DNA of 64,000 nucleotides from contig OZ037864.1 of NCBI GenBank assembly GCA_964035575.1, positions 868,001-932,000 of the forward strand, in the 5' to 3' direction. The translations under genes were made by a program, and so were the position numbers. The notes below the pieces were generated by a model. That model had not been told where the DNA came from, did not search any database, and saw only the letters and a program-made list of their open reading frames with translations. The DNA is from Rhynchopus sp. YZ270_cl-10. Taxonomy: Eukaryota; Euglenozoa; Diplonemea; Diplonemida; Diplonemidae. Positions 41,967 through 53,850 of the stretch are shown here, in pieces (the stretch's first letter is position 1; each line of letters begins with the position of its first letter).

Positions 41967-42078
41967 GCGTTTTTCCTGAGAAAATAAATACATCGTTCCC
42001 CCCGTGTTTTTCACACTTCCCCCCGATGTGTACATTTTTTTTTCACTGCAGGAACCCAATTCGCTACACATAACACAA

Positions 42079-43320
42079 ATGTCGCGCCAGGTGTTCCTCG
42101 AACGGCCCCCACAAATCTCCAGTGAACAAGTCGATGAACTGGAGCTTCTCATAAAAAAGAAGTTCGACCTCAAGACCGGCTTCGGCGAGCCCCACCACCA
42201 GGCACAGTCGCTTGCCTCGACCTTCAAAGGGTTTGACTTGGTTGAGGTGTGCTCTTCCTTTTTGCCCCTTTCCACCCCCTCACCCTACCCCCCTACAGCA
42301 AGGCCACCGTGTCACAGAACCGGCATTCATCAGTGTCATGCAGAAGTTAAACTGTTGCAACGACAAGGTATACCCAATTCACTTCCTCACAAATCCCGAC
42401 TTTAATTCAAAATCTTCTTTTTTTCGGTTCATCTTACCTCACTCTATTTCCACTTTTTTCAGCACGTTGTCAAAGCGCTGTTCGACCGTTATGACAAAAC
42501 GGACTGTGGGTGGCTTGATGTGCGTGAGTTATGCAATGGACTGTTCGGCATTGTACGTGTCCCTCAGGGGAACCCTGCGTGCAGGAACACCCTGCAGGCC
42601 GTGAGGGAACGCATTCTGGCGCGTGGTGGGAAGAACGGCATTCGCACACTGACACGCCTGCTGCGACGCATGGATGACAACGGAGACCGCAAGCTGGACA
42701 AGACAGAGCTGAAGGAGGGGCTCTGTTACTACGGGGTCGACGTCTCTCCTGAAGAGCTTGCCACCATCTTCCACCACTTCGATACCGACAACAGTGCCAG
42801 CATCTCTGTCACCGAATTCCTCGTAGGCGTGCGCGGCAAGATGCCTGCACCTCGCGTCGAAGTCGTCAAAATGGCATACGCCCGCCTCGACAAAGACAAC
42901 AACAGAAAGGTGACCCTCGACGACCTCCTTCAGGTCTACTCAGTAGATGGCCACCCCGACATCATGACCGGTGCAAAGACGCCAGAAGAGGTGATCCAAG
43001 AGTTTTCGAAGGATTGGGACAGAAATGGGGACACAATCATCACAGAGGATGAATTCATTGAGTACTACAAAGACTTGTCCGCAGGGATCGATGATGACAC
43101 ATACTTCGAGCTTATGCTGCGCAATGCATGGCGTATGGGTGGCGGCAAAGGAATGGCTGCTAACACAGCAAACCGGCGGGTAGTTGTTGTCCACCTCGAC
43201 GGTACGCAGACAGTCGAAACACTCTTGAACGACCTCGGCATTGGCGACGACAAAGACAAAATCAAATCCCAGCTTCGCAAGCAAGGCCTCACAGACATCC
43301 TCCGTGTTTCCCTCAATTGA
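42079..43320 (+). CDS. EF-hand calcium-binding protein, calcyphosin-like, three exons
   Basis: Exons are 42079–42246, 42299–42367 and 42463–43320, joined in phase 0 with GT–AG introns of 52 and 95 bases, giving 364 residues. EF-hand loops in order: a degenerate one starting DKTDCG (about residue 90), then DDNGDRKLDKTE (~150), DTDNSASISVTE (~186), DKDNNRKVTLDD (~222) and DRNGDTIITEDE (~266). The region between these and the segment DDDTYFELMLRNAW resemble calcyphosin-like proteins, several of which are known from cilia. The C-terminal 50 residues (VVVVHLDGTQTVE) form a short extra domain. It is followed by a CFAP69-like gene, which fits a ciliary role, though that is inference. Intron 2 contains GGTTCATCTTACC, like the end of an M1 repeat. 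Confidence 0.82.
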
Positions 43321-43948
43321 TAAGAGAACATCCGATTCAATTCCCTCAATAAAAGGGGGCTTTAAAAGGGAGGGCATGACAGCTCTCAATTAATTGACAA
43401 ACAAAAAGGGGTGGAAAGGAAAAGAGAAAGGCCCAGTTCCCTGGTGCCTTTTTCCTGTTCTGTTCACAAAAGTTGGTGTGGCTGAAAGGGGGATGCGATA
43501 AAGTGCTATAAAGTGCTATTTTGGGGTCGTCAGCCACACCAAAAAGTCATTTTCTTACACATCCTCCCTATATTGGCTTTTTAAAGAAAACACTAAAAAA
43601 GGGGATAAATGGTTGACTCTCCCTGATACGTACAGTACACTGTATGGGGTGAGGTCTTCTCTTTTTCGCCTCTTATTTTCTCCCTCTGGTGGTTCAGTGT
43701 GTGGAATCTGTTAAGAGGTTAAACAACCCAAGCAGATGATTCTTTTTTTGCATTCTTCCACCATTCCCCCCCTCCCTTTTGTCTCTCTCACCCTCCCCAA
43801 AAAATTAAAACAAAAATAATGATTATCCATCCCTTTAAATTCAATCCTCAAATTGCAACAAACAACCCGACTTTTTCAGAAGTGTTGACGTGAACTAAGC
43901 GAAGTGCTGTCCCCATCAGGGGCACACGCACATACACACAGCAACACA
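43321..43948. other. Intergenic region with a 68-bp mini-element
   Basis: Apart from the small element at 43474–43541, only low-complexity sequence is seen. The region just before 43949 has several GTG and ACG codons in frame but no ATG, so the next gene is started at 43949. Confidence 0.4.
43474..43541. mobile_element. 68-bp miniature TIR element
   Basis: TGGTGTGGCTGA at 43474–43485 and its complement at 43530–43541 are the same ends as the satellite-bearing element at 15080–16885. AAAAGT flanks both sides (43468–43473 and 43542–43547). Only 44 bases lie between the inverted repeats, including a repeated AAAGTGCTAT. Confidence 0.7.
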
Positions 43949-46900
43949 ATGGTGCTCGCAACAGAACAGCGTCATGACCACTCCAACAGCTGCGCAAGCA
44001 ACGATAAGGAGCGGGAACACGATGCCCCCATGAAGTCAACACGCGAGCGGACACCAGCGGCGCCTGAAGAGTTTGAGGTGTGTAAAGGGGGGAGAGGCGG
44101 CTTATTATTAATAAGGTCCATCGTTTGTTATATTTAACCCTTTATGGACCACGGCCGTATTTTGCGTTTTGCTATGATTGTCTCTCACATAGGTAAAATG
44201 AGATCCGATGCATATTTTTGATCGTACCTGGCCGCAATTGAAAGATTTTGAGCAGATCTTTCAAATGGAGCAGAAATCGAAATAAAATGAGAAAAATGGA
44301 AAATGGAAAATTGAGGAGAGCTGATATTTTTTCCTGAAAATTTTGAAGAAAAAAATTATTCCGGCTGCGCACCTGTTTTTTCGGTATTCGAAAATGGCTT
44401 TATTTGAAAGATCGGTTCAAAATCTTTCAAAAGAAAGAAAAATCGATCAAAAAGTCCTAGTAGATAATGTCTCACTGCATGGAGAGAAGGTACCAACCAG
44501 CTAAATATACCGTAATTGTACAGAGGTTGGACAGTACAAAAGTTGGGGCTTTTGGGGCTTTTGGCCAACTTGGCCTGGTGTTGAACGCCGCATCCCCCGC
44601 ACATGTAATCTGCTTTTAGCCGCCTGTTTCCCAAGCAAGAAGAAGTTGTCGACCAACACCCTCCTGCCAGTGTCTCTGTACCTTGACTGTGTTGATACAG
44701 CTTCTTTTGTACAATGTCCCCCAAAAGACAAAGGGCAATAAATACACGGAGAAGAGGCACAGCCAGTTCAGGGTCAGGAACTGCTACGACGAGTGTTACT
44801 TTGCCCGGTCGCAGATATTTTCCATTATTTTAGTTTTGTTCTGAAAACCGTACAAAATGGTTCCCTTCACACCAAAGTTTGAATCCTCTGATGACTCAAG
44901 CTCGCCAGAGTAGTTCATTATTCCCAAAATATACCCGAAAAAGTCGAAAATTTGGAAATGCCTCGATTTGGTGACAGTGTATGAGAGTGTCAAAATAAAT
45001 TGAATCTTGCTTCTTTGGAAAGATTTCACATCAAATCTTTCCACTAAAAAAAAAAATCGCTGAAAAAGTCCGAGTAGAAGCCATGTTAAGCATTTTCGTG
45101 GATATATATATCCTCTTGGTCCATAAAGGGTTAAAGACCTTTTGAAATTCAAAAAAAAAAGTTTCAAGATGTTAGGGTAAGACTCACCCGCTGCGTTTGT
45201 TGGTTGGGGTGATCTGTGGGTGCTGGAGGGCAGGGTTGCGGTTCATTCATCATGGTTCTTCATGGTTCGTGGACGAAGTGGAAGGTGTCGCTGCCGGGGC
45301 TGTCGTCACGAAGGGGTACGGTAGATGTCCCCTTCGAAAAACTTCTTGAACTGCTCCTGCACGGAGGGTGGCTGCCCAGAACTTCTTCTGGCACCATATG
45401 CCCTTCTCCTTGTCGGGGTCATACTCGATGGGTGCTGCGGGGGTGTCGTCATCCACGTCCACACCGACCTTCGCAATGTCAATTGTATCTAAGATAGACG
45501 TCCTCGTCACTGTCAACTTCGATTTTTCAAACACTGCGAGTTTCTAGGTGATCAACCATCTCATATTGTTACCTTTTAATCTACTCTTCCTCTTGCTAAT
45601 TCATTTTCCCTTCACAGGAATTCCTAATGCTCTACTCGCGCACGGATGCTGTCGTGGACGACCGTATGCTGACTGCTTTAGAACGCATCCTGCGCTGCTA
45701 TGCTTCGTATGACGAGACAGGAAAGCACACCCCACAGAGCCCTGGCACACCCAAGGCGTTGACTCCCTTCAGTGGGCGGGCAGGCCTGCGTGGTCTCCCT
45801 CATGTGATACGTCTGTGCAACGATAAGATCAAGCAAGGCAACGAAGCCTACGCACCTTGCCTGCTGCAAATGCTGCGTCGTGCAGAGGAGCCCCTCAACC
45901 TCTTAGATGTCAGGGACGACCGCAGACAGCGCCAGGCAGTCATGCGCAGTCTAGAAGCTGCCAGTGAATGTCTCGACTCACCCATGTCAAGCGTCACCCA
46001 TGCGGCAGCGAAGGTCATCCAACTTATAATCTCAGACATCAGATCCAAAGGGTTTGACGATCTCAACCCACCACCGGTTCCACAGGTATTTATCGTATTT
46101 TTGTTGAAAATGTAGAATCTTTTCCTCCCTTTCATTTCCGGCTGAGTTCGCTCATTACTCCACCTATCATTTCTTTATATGAGAGGCATTATTCCATCTT
46201 ACTTTCTGAGCAAAAACAACCATTCAACAAACCTTGCAGGTGCGAAAGCGCGACACCCGCTTTAAAGGTCTTTGCGACAGCGAGGCGATCCCTCTTGTCA
46301 TTGCGTACCTGAACAAGCCTGGTATTACCCAGACCGACTCTTTGATGTGCCTGCAGGCGATACGCGACTGCAGCTGCTACGAGGTGGTGGTGCAGCGTCT
46401 CCTTGAAGGGGGCGTGCTGGACACGCTGATGAACATGCTAGCCTGCATTGAACAGGACACTGCCTTTCTCGAGGACGACCGCATTGCTGTTATAGTAGAA
46501 ACCTTATGGAACATCATGGACCTCGATGCCAGCTGCAGACGTCTCTTTGGCACAGAAAGGCACCTCGGTGTGGTCAAAACACTGTTCGTCGCATTTCTTC
46601 GGGAAGGCTACAGGATCAAAGACAAGGAGCTCCGCAACGACCTTCTTAGTGTCATTTCCCTTGTGGCAGGCGATTCCATGAGTCACAAAGCATTTCTCAA
46701 TACTGGATGGCTTGAAGCAATATTTTTAGCGGCAGTCGGTATTGAACTCCTCCCAACAGATGAAACATACCTGCAGCTTGTCAAACCCTTCTCCACCACA
46801 ACATCCGAGGATGACTTTGACATGAAGAAGCTTCTCTGGCACATTCTGTACCTTCTCTCCTTCGATGCTGACAACATGAAGTACCTGCTGGGGCGGGGCA

Positions 46901-49277
46901 TCATGAAGGTGCCTCTGTCGTACCTCGATCCGGGGTGTGCGGTGCCATGCATCCTACGGTGGCCTACCTCGCAGCTGTTGGAGCTGCAGACGCAGTCGCT
47001 GAATTTTATTAGCCAGCTGTGCATCGGGGGCACGCAGGAGTTGGCGGAGAATAATGGGATTCGGATTTTGTTGGATTTTTTGGAGGATCATGCGAGTGAA
47101 AACTTGCGTGAGGTGTCGCTTCGTGTGCTTGCTCGGGTGGCGACGACGGAGAACAGAAGGTTAGTAGCAGAGGCAGGCGCAGTGAAGGTCATTCTGGAGC
47201 TGTCCGGATCTGCACCGGACCTCTCCATGCGGTGTGACTGTTTGCACATCCTTGCGGGGATTGCAGAGAGAGACGCAGAGTGTCAACAACAGTTCATCGA
47301 CGAAAACGGCATTGACACCATTCTGCACGTCCTCCAGAGTTACAAGAACACCGGCTCGCAGGAGGCCGACCGATATCTCTTCGCTGCCATCGACTGCGTC
47401 TGGTGCTGCATCGTCGGTGTCCCTGCCAGCGAGCTTGAATTCATCGAATCGCAAGGAATCCATGTATGTCACAACCTGTCAAATGGAAATGGTGTATAAA
47501 AAGTGTCTCAAACCAGCCTTTTTTCAGATTTGCAAATTTGGCCAAAAGTTATGACCCCCAAAACGCAATCCAAAAAAAAAAATCCCGAATTTCCGGGTGT
47601 TTTCGACTTTTGAACCGTATTTTGGACATTAAAATCACCACGCTTCAGGCGCTGATGGATATTCTGGTGGGTGCGCCGTCGTGGATATGTGTTTCTTTGC
47701 TTTCCTGCATTGAGGACTTCATTTCGACCAATAAGTATGTCAACTCTTATCTATTTTGTGCCCCATATTAAAGCAAATACATGTCTTATCGCAGCCTTGC
47801 CTTGGCAGAGCTGCTGGAGTGGAGAGGGGTGGAGGGTAAGGCCGCACCTCAGATCTTCATTGATATGTGGAAACGGGATGATGCAGCACATGGCGAAAAG
47901 CACGAAGGCCTATTGTCACAGGATGAATCAGAACAGCCCTTTGCTTCACGCTTTGGCCAGCATGAGGTGGACACAGTACTGCACAACAAAGAGGAGGAAC
48001 AAGAGACCGGCAGGTGGAGTGCAGAGTCTCTCTTCGAAGCCACCACAGGCTCCATGACAGTCAGCCGCGAACTTCCAAATACACATGACATCAAGGTGAA
48101 AATCTTTTGCATCTTCCAGCGCGGGTTTCCTTCTAATTCCCCTGCGATGATGGTTTTGACTGACCAGGAGAGGGTTCAACTGCAGGTCATTCTTTCATAT
48201 GATTCACTTAAACGGGATCAGGTGTGGCGCCAGATCAACGATACACTGAAGGACGAAGGGTTGCAGCCTATTGGGTTGGACAGACAGCGCTTGGAGAATG
48301 CGAAGGGGTCTGCCTCGGATCGGTGGCGGGACATCAGGGGGCGGCAGCTTTCGTTGCAGGAGGCGAACCAACGGAGGGTGGATATTGAGCAGGATAACTT
48401 CTACAAGCTGCTTCTCAAGAAACCTGCCTCGACCGTCACCGCCTCACGCGATACAAAGGGCCTCAGCATTACCGAAGCAAAAATCAAAAAAGCGCAAATG
48501 CTGAAACGTTCCTTCCTCTCTGCCGCAGGTGGTCCTGCAGGGCCTCCAGGGCCCGCTCCGTCAGAGGTGCAGTCCGTTCTCCCTGTTGCAGCAGAAAGCA
48601 AACCGATTCGCACCGCACCCAACACAGTCAAGCTTGAGGTCGAAGTCACGGACCTTCTCAACAAGGTCAGAGCCGACCCCTCGGTTCTCATTGAACCCTT
48701 AGAAAAAAAGCTGAAACACATTCAAGCAGACGGTACCATTGAAATACCCGGGGAGGTTCCACAGATCTGCGTAGACGGGGTTGAGGGTATCACCAAGGCG
48801 ATTGCGTATCTGAAGACATGCAGGGTGGTTCCGTTCTTGAAGAGCTCTGCAGGGTTGACATATGCGGCACGTGATCACATTGAAGACCAGCGTTCACAAA
48901 TTAAGGGGGAAACCTTTTCACACCGTGGCAGCGATGGGTCTGACGCCATTGCACGGATGAACAGATATGGTCTGATTGTGGGTACCAGCGGAGAAGGGAT
49001 TTCCCTTGGACGAAACAGTGCGGTGTCTGTTGTGTGCGATCTTGTGTTAGGGGATGGGGTTGATTCAAAGGTCGACCGCCATCATGTGTTTGACGCAAGC
49101 TTCAACCACGTCGGTGTAGCCTGTTCGGAGCACCCAACCCACAGATACGCCTGTGTAGTTAACTTCGCCGCAAACTACCAAAACAAACCCTATCCAGAAC
49201 AGCAAGCAATCCACTCAAAGTTCAAGCGGGTTCTCATGGAGGTTGCTACTCCAACCATACCAGGGGGGCGGCCTTAA
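43949..49277 (+). CDS. CFAP69: CFAP69-like armadillo-type ciliary protein fused to a CAP/SCP domain
   Basis: Five exons: 43949–44077, 45618–46085, 46240–47463, 47649–47734 and 47795–49277, with GT–AG introns of 1540, 154, 185 and 60 bases, giving 1129 residues. Exons 2–5 encode armadillo-like helices; segments such as VDCVWCC-type (here IDCVWCCIVGVPASE), ALAELLEWRG and IKVKIFCIFQRGF followed by DQVWRQIND resemble CFAP69, a sperm-flagellum and cilium protein, as I remember that family. From about residue 930 the open frame continues without a stop into a CAP/SCP-like domain (LLNKVRADPSVLIEP, FSHRGSDG, GEGISLGRNSA). CAP domains are usually secreted, so this fusion is odd. Intron 1 holds a piggyBac-like relic. 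A split into two genes cannot be excluded. Confidence 0.78.
44138..45130 (-). mobile_element. Decayed piggyBac-like element in CFAP69 intron 1
   Basis: The 14-bp inverted repeat CCCTTTATGGACCA at 44138–44151 is matched by its complement at 45117–45130, and TTAA stands on each side (44134–44137 and 45131–45134). TTAA target sites and CCC…GGG ends are the hallmark of piggyBac. On the minus strand a broken frame includes VLVDNFF followed by a basic segment with RGMRRSTPG (around 44560–44660), which resembles the region around the second catalytic Asp of piggyBac transposases. The rest of the enzyme is missing or frameshifted, so it cannot move by itself. A segment of about 60 bp with GGACTTTTT and GAAAGATTTTGA is repeated inside. 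Confidence 0.8.
45250..45534 (-). pseudogene. Protein-like open frame on the opposite strand of CFAP69 intron 1, possible fragment
   Basis: A 94-codon frame with GC-rich, codon-like composition reads antisense to the host gene: after MFEKSKLTVTRTS comes an acidic DVDDDTPAAPIEYDPDKEKG and then KKFWAATLR. Near its middle another phase gives EQFKKFFEGDIYRTP, which looks like a continuation after a frameshift. It may be a gene fragment captured in the intron. I recognise no family. Confidence 0.35.
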
Positions 49278-49553
49278 AATGCGTTGTTTTTTTTGGGGGG
49301 TTTTTTACACAATTTTTAAAAAGTGTCCCAGAGTGGGACCGTTTTTGTTGTCAACTTTGTTTTTTTAACCCCATCCCGCCTTTTATCAAAGGTGATGCAA
49401 AACAGGGGGTGAATTTTGCCAATATGTTCGTTCAGCAAAGCCAATCCCAAACCCATTTTTCCATATTGTCCATTCATTTCCCTCCGTTTCACCATCTACA
49501 CTACAGAAGGCGAACGGCAAGACCTTTTGTGTCTTGTTTCGTTTGCAAACACA

Positions 49554-52500
49554 ATGTCGGGAGTGGCCGAGGTTGGCGATAGGGTGTTTTTTAATCACCC
49601 CGATGACAGTTGGATTATGGGTACTGTGCGGGACATTGAGGGGAAGTACAAGGTGTGTGAGGATGAGAACGGGCAGGTGACGAAGACACTGGAGGTGCAC
49701 AAGGTGGTGCAGTCGTCCCTGCAGCCGGTGCACGACCTGCTGAAGATGAGCTACCTGCACGACTCAACGCTCCTCCACCACGTCCGCTCGCGCTACTGGG
49801 ACAACATCATCTACACAAACATCGGCGCCATTGCGCTCGCAATAAACCCCTACGACTACACCCTGCCAAACTACACAGACGACAAAATGATTCACTACAT
49901 CAAGGAAGGTGTGCAAGTCCTCTCCCAAGGCTCGAAGCAGCTCCCCCATTCCTGGTCCGTCGCGCACCAGGCCTATTGTCTCATGCGTGCAAAGCACGAA
50001 AACCAAGCGATTCTTGTCAGTGGGGAGTCCGGGGCGGGGAAAACCGAGTCAGTGAAAATTGTGATGAAATACATCGGGGAGCTTAGCACGGCGGCGGCAG
50101 ATACTAAGCAGCGTGAGGTATTTGGGGCTTTGTGCTTATTATTATTTTTTTTTGATCTCTTTTCTTTGCATCCCAGATGTATGCACATTAATAATTTCAA
50201 TTTTCTCTTCAATTCCCCCTACGCCCTTCGAGTGATTTTTTTTAAACTACGGGTTCAACAACCCCTTTTGGGTGTCATATGTGACCTACGTCTGTGGGAG
50301 TGGCACTGGTCAGTTTATTTCCCTGTCGTCTTTCCCTTACCACCTCCTACCTACCCTGCAGCATGCAAGACAAATAAATCGCAAAGTGACTTCGACGTCG
50401 CCTATTCTAGAGTCCTTTGGTAATGCGAAGACGACCCGCAATGACAACTCCAGCCGCTTTGGGAAATTCATGAAGATGAAGTTTGACGAGAACGGCATTC
50501 TTGTTGGGGCGCACATTGCACCGTACCTGCTGGAGCGGTCTCGGGTGATCACGCACAGCTCAGGGGAGCGTGGGTACCATGCCTTCTACCAGCTGGTGGC
50601 GGGGGCGACGCAGGAGGAGCGGCAGCGCATGCGTCTTGGGAGCTTGCAGGACTACAAATCATTGAGTGCGGGGAACGCGACGACGATCAATGGCGTGTCT
50701 GATGCTGAGGAGCATTTGCAGACGCGTGAGGCAATGTCGGTCCTCGGCATCACGCAGGCAGAGCAGCGCTCGCTGTATAATGTGTTAGCCGCTGTGCTGC
50801 ACCTGACGAACTGCACCTTCAAAGAGCGTGATGGGCGCTCCTACCTCACAGAGAAGGACACAGAGACGCTCTACTTCGTAGCGAACAACCTGCTGCAGAT
50901 CGACGGCGACCGTCTTCTCGAGGAGCTCACCAGCACCACACGCACCGTCGCAGGCGACACCTTCACCACATCGCTTGACAAGGTGCGTGCCACCGAGCAG
51001 CGCGACTCCCTCTGCAAGTCGCTCTACGAAAAGGTGTTCCTCTGGCTCGTCGACTGCATCAACGGCCTCATCGATTGCGACGCGGCATCGGGAAACTGGG
51101 TCGGCCTTCTCGACATCTTTGGGTTTGAGCATTTCGAGGTAAACAGCTTTGAGCAGCTTTGCATCAATTTGACCAACGAGCAGCTGCAGCAGCACTACAA
51201 CAACTACGTCTTCACACGCGACATGCAGGAATGCAAGGACGAAGGCATCGACACGCAGAACATTCAGTTCCAGGACAACCAGGGGACGCTTGACCTGATC
51301 ACCGGCCCGATGGGCGTGCTGTCCCTTCTGGACGAGGAGGTGCAGCTGCGGAAGGGATCGGACGCAAGCTTTGCAAGCAAGCTTGGCGACAGCAAGAAGG
51401 GGCACGACTCGTACATCAAACACCGCATGGATAAGTCCTGCTTTGGTGTGAACCACTACGCCGCAACGGTCATGTACAACGTGGAGGGGTGGAGGGAGAA
51501 GAACATGGACACACTCAAGGACGACTTGAAGGTGCTTCTACGGGAGTCTGGCGACCAGTTTGTTGGTACCCTCCTTCCGGCGCCCATTGAGCAGGTATGC
51601 TGCCCTCCCTTTTACTACCTAGTTTTCACAGATGACTAAACATGAGAGGCTTCGGTTCATCTCAGCTGTTCTCTTTTTCTACAAGCAACTCACAAACCCC
51701 CCCGGTTTCGATAACCCACGGAACATCAATACCTATGTCCCGCATTTGCACTACAACTTTATATTAGACACGCCCACTGGAGGCATAGAGGCCAGGAATA
51801 TGTTTATGTGGCACGATGTTCTTTTATCACCCCTCTCTGCAGATGGGCCGCAAGCCGACTGTCGCTCGTATATATAAGAACCAACTGCAAGAGCTGATGA
51901 AGGTGATCAGCCAGACAAACCCCCATTGGATCCGTTGTGTCAAGCCCCACCACTGCAGAAAGCCGAGGAAGTTCCACGGGCAGGAGGTGATGACGCAGAT
52001 GCGCTCTGCAGGCGTGCTCGAGACGGTGCGCATACGCAAGATGGGGTACTCCGTGCGGCTCAGCTTCAACGACTTCATTGCACGGTACCGTGCGATATCG
52101 CCTAAGAGCCTGCCACAGGCAGACCTATGCAGAGCAATCCTGCAGGCGCTCGACATCACGAAGCAGCTCGGCCAGGTCGGGAAGACAAAGGTGTTCCTCA
52201 AGAACGAGGCTTGGTCTGTGATTGAGGATGCACGCTCGAAGGCCCTGAACGGGTACTGCCAGACCCTGCAGTGTTTCATCCACTTCCGCCGCTCGAATGT
52301 GCGTGTGGCAGCGTTGCATGCAAGGAAGAGGGTTGGGCTGGTGCAGGCCTTCGCACGCTCGAAGCTGTCGATGAAGTGGGTGCGTCTTGTGGAGTACCGC
52401 AGCAGGGAGGAGTCGCTGCTGGAGGGTGCACGGCGTCTGGCGGAGTGTGTGCGTGAGGAGGAGCGTGTGCGTGTAGCGATGATGAAGCTGGAGGTCGACC

Positions 52501-53850
52501 ACTTCGCACGTCTCCTGCACGCCCTCGGGGAGCACCGTGAGGCCATGGTGGAGCGCTGGTACCGCGACCGCCCTATGCGCGACGCACTCGAGCAGAGCGA
52601 CTTCAAGATCCAAGAGGAGACGTACCGCATCTCCATGGAGCGCATGGAGCAGGAGCAGCTGCTCAAGGTGCTCGACGTGCTCAAGGAGGACTTCGATATC
52701 ATGCAGTCGCGCCAGCTCCAAAGGGAACGTCTCGAAGACGAGCAGCGCATGCGTCTTGAGGAGCAGCAACTCGAAGAACAACGCCAACGTGCTCGCGTCA
52801 TTTGGGCACGCGCCATGGAGGAGAAACGGCAGGTGGAAGAGGCGGAGATGGCAGAAGAGTATCGGAAGTGGCGCAAGCTTCAAAAGGTGTCTGAAAATAT
52901 GAACATGTCGAAGTCCCTGAAGGAGCATGAACCGCAGCAGGCTGCACGTGTGCGGCGGCACTTCGAGCCTGCCACGTTCTGCTCCTCTGTTGGCCTCAAC
53001 AGGTCGAAGTCGCCCAACCGCAGCCAGTCGCCCCCTCGGCAGGCTGCCACCCACAGCTCCCAACATGAAGCTCCACCACAGTACTCGCACCCCACATTCT
53101 CGCGCATCTCCATGGCTGGTGTGTCGCAGGCGTCAGGGCTGTACCCCAGTGGTGCTGGTGCAGGCTCGCATTCAGTGCGCCGCCCCACAAGAGCACGCAG
53201 CCCACAGCCGCCAAAGCCACCCAAGGCAGACCCACGAGGGACGCATTCCCTGGACATGGTCAAGAAATTGCAAAAAATGTCAAAGGTATGTTTTTATTAT
53301 TGTGTGTTGCATTGCCACTCTCACTGGATTTGTATGCATTTTGTGAGGTTTTGAAGTTCGAGAGTCAACGTTTCTTATTTGTTCTTCCACAAAAGTGCAG
53401 CTTTGCACAAAGGTGACAACTGCTCTATTACAATTTTATCAACCAAACCAACATCACAGCAAGTCCAGTCCAACCCGTACCTCCTGATCACACCACGCTT
53501 TTCTCCGTTCAACTCCAAGTCAGCCACAAACCCCAGCCACCCCGACTGGGCACCTACCCAGGACGGAAGCGTCATGATGCCAGATGGGTCAAAGTATGTA
53601 CCTCACTCACTGGGGACGGGATGCATTGCACTTTCTCAACTTTCCCCACTTTCCCCTTTTTATGAACCCGCACTACGCACATTATGAAAAAGTCTGTCTA
53701 TTATGAAAGCCCCCCTTTATGTGCCTTTTCGCTGCACAGTACTGTTTTTTTCCTCTTATAATGGTATTGCGTTTACATAGTGTTTGCACTTTCAATTCAC
53801 CTTTTCTTCGCAGGATGCAGGTCGAAGAGCTCCCGTCAGGGCAGTGGTAG
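49554..53850 (+). CDS. Myosin heavy chain, five exons, class uncertain
   Basis: Exons are 49554–50117, 50362–51594, 51843–53285, 53460–53593 and 53814–53850, giving 1136 residues. The last intron splits an AAG codon; the protein ends LPSGQW with TAG. Motor landmarks: P-loop GESGAGKT at 157–164, switch I NAKTTRNDNSSRFGKF near 209, switch II DIFGFEHFEVNSFEQ near 439, and NPHWIRCVKPH after the start of exon 3. The neck has degenerate IQ-like basic segments rather than clear repeated IQ motifs. A charged coiled coil follows, then a basic Ser/Pro tail (SPNRSQSPPR, PQPPKPPK). I see no MyTH4, FERM or TH1 domain, so the class is open. An M1 stem-loop lies in intron 2 and an M2-like one in intron 4. 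Confidence 0.92.
51630..51664 (+). repeat. M1 stem-loop in myosin intron 2
   Basis: AGATGA at the 5' side pairs perfectly with TTCATCT at the 3' side, with CTAAA and GGCTTC between. Compared with copies ending GGTGA/TCACC, the stem has a G–C pair replaced by A–T on both strands, a compensatory change. Confidence 0.6.
53778..53808 (+). repeat. M2-like stem-loop in myosin intron 4
   Basis: TAGTGTTTGCACTTTC forms a short AGTG/CACT hairpin and is followed by a CAATTCACC tail like other M2 units. It lies just before the acceptor TTCTTCGCAG of the last exon. Confidence 0.4.

Noticed and set aside
48100..48175. Possible intron (GTGAAA … GACCAG) in the last CFAP69 exon
   Set aside because: The segment VKIFCIFQRGF reads through in frame and resembles the matching part of CFAP69 proteins as I remember them, so it is treated as coding.
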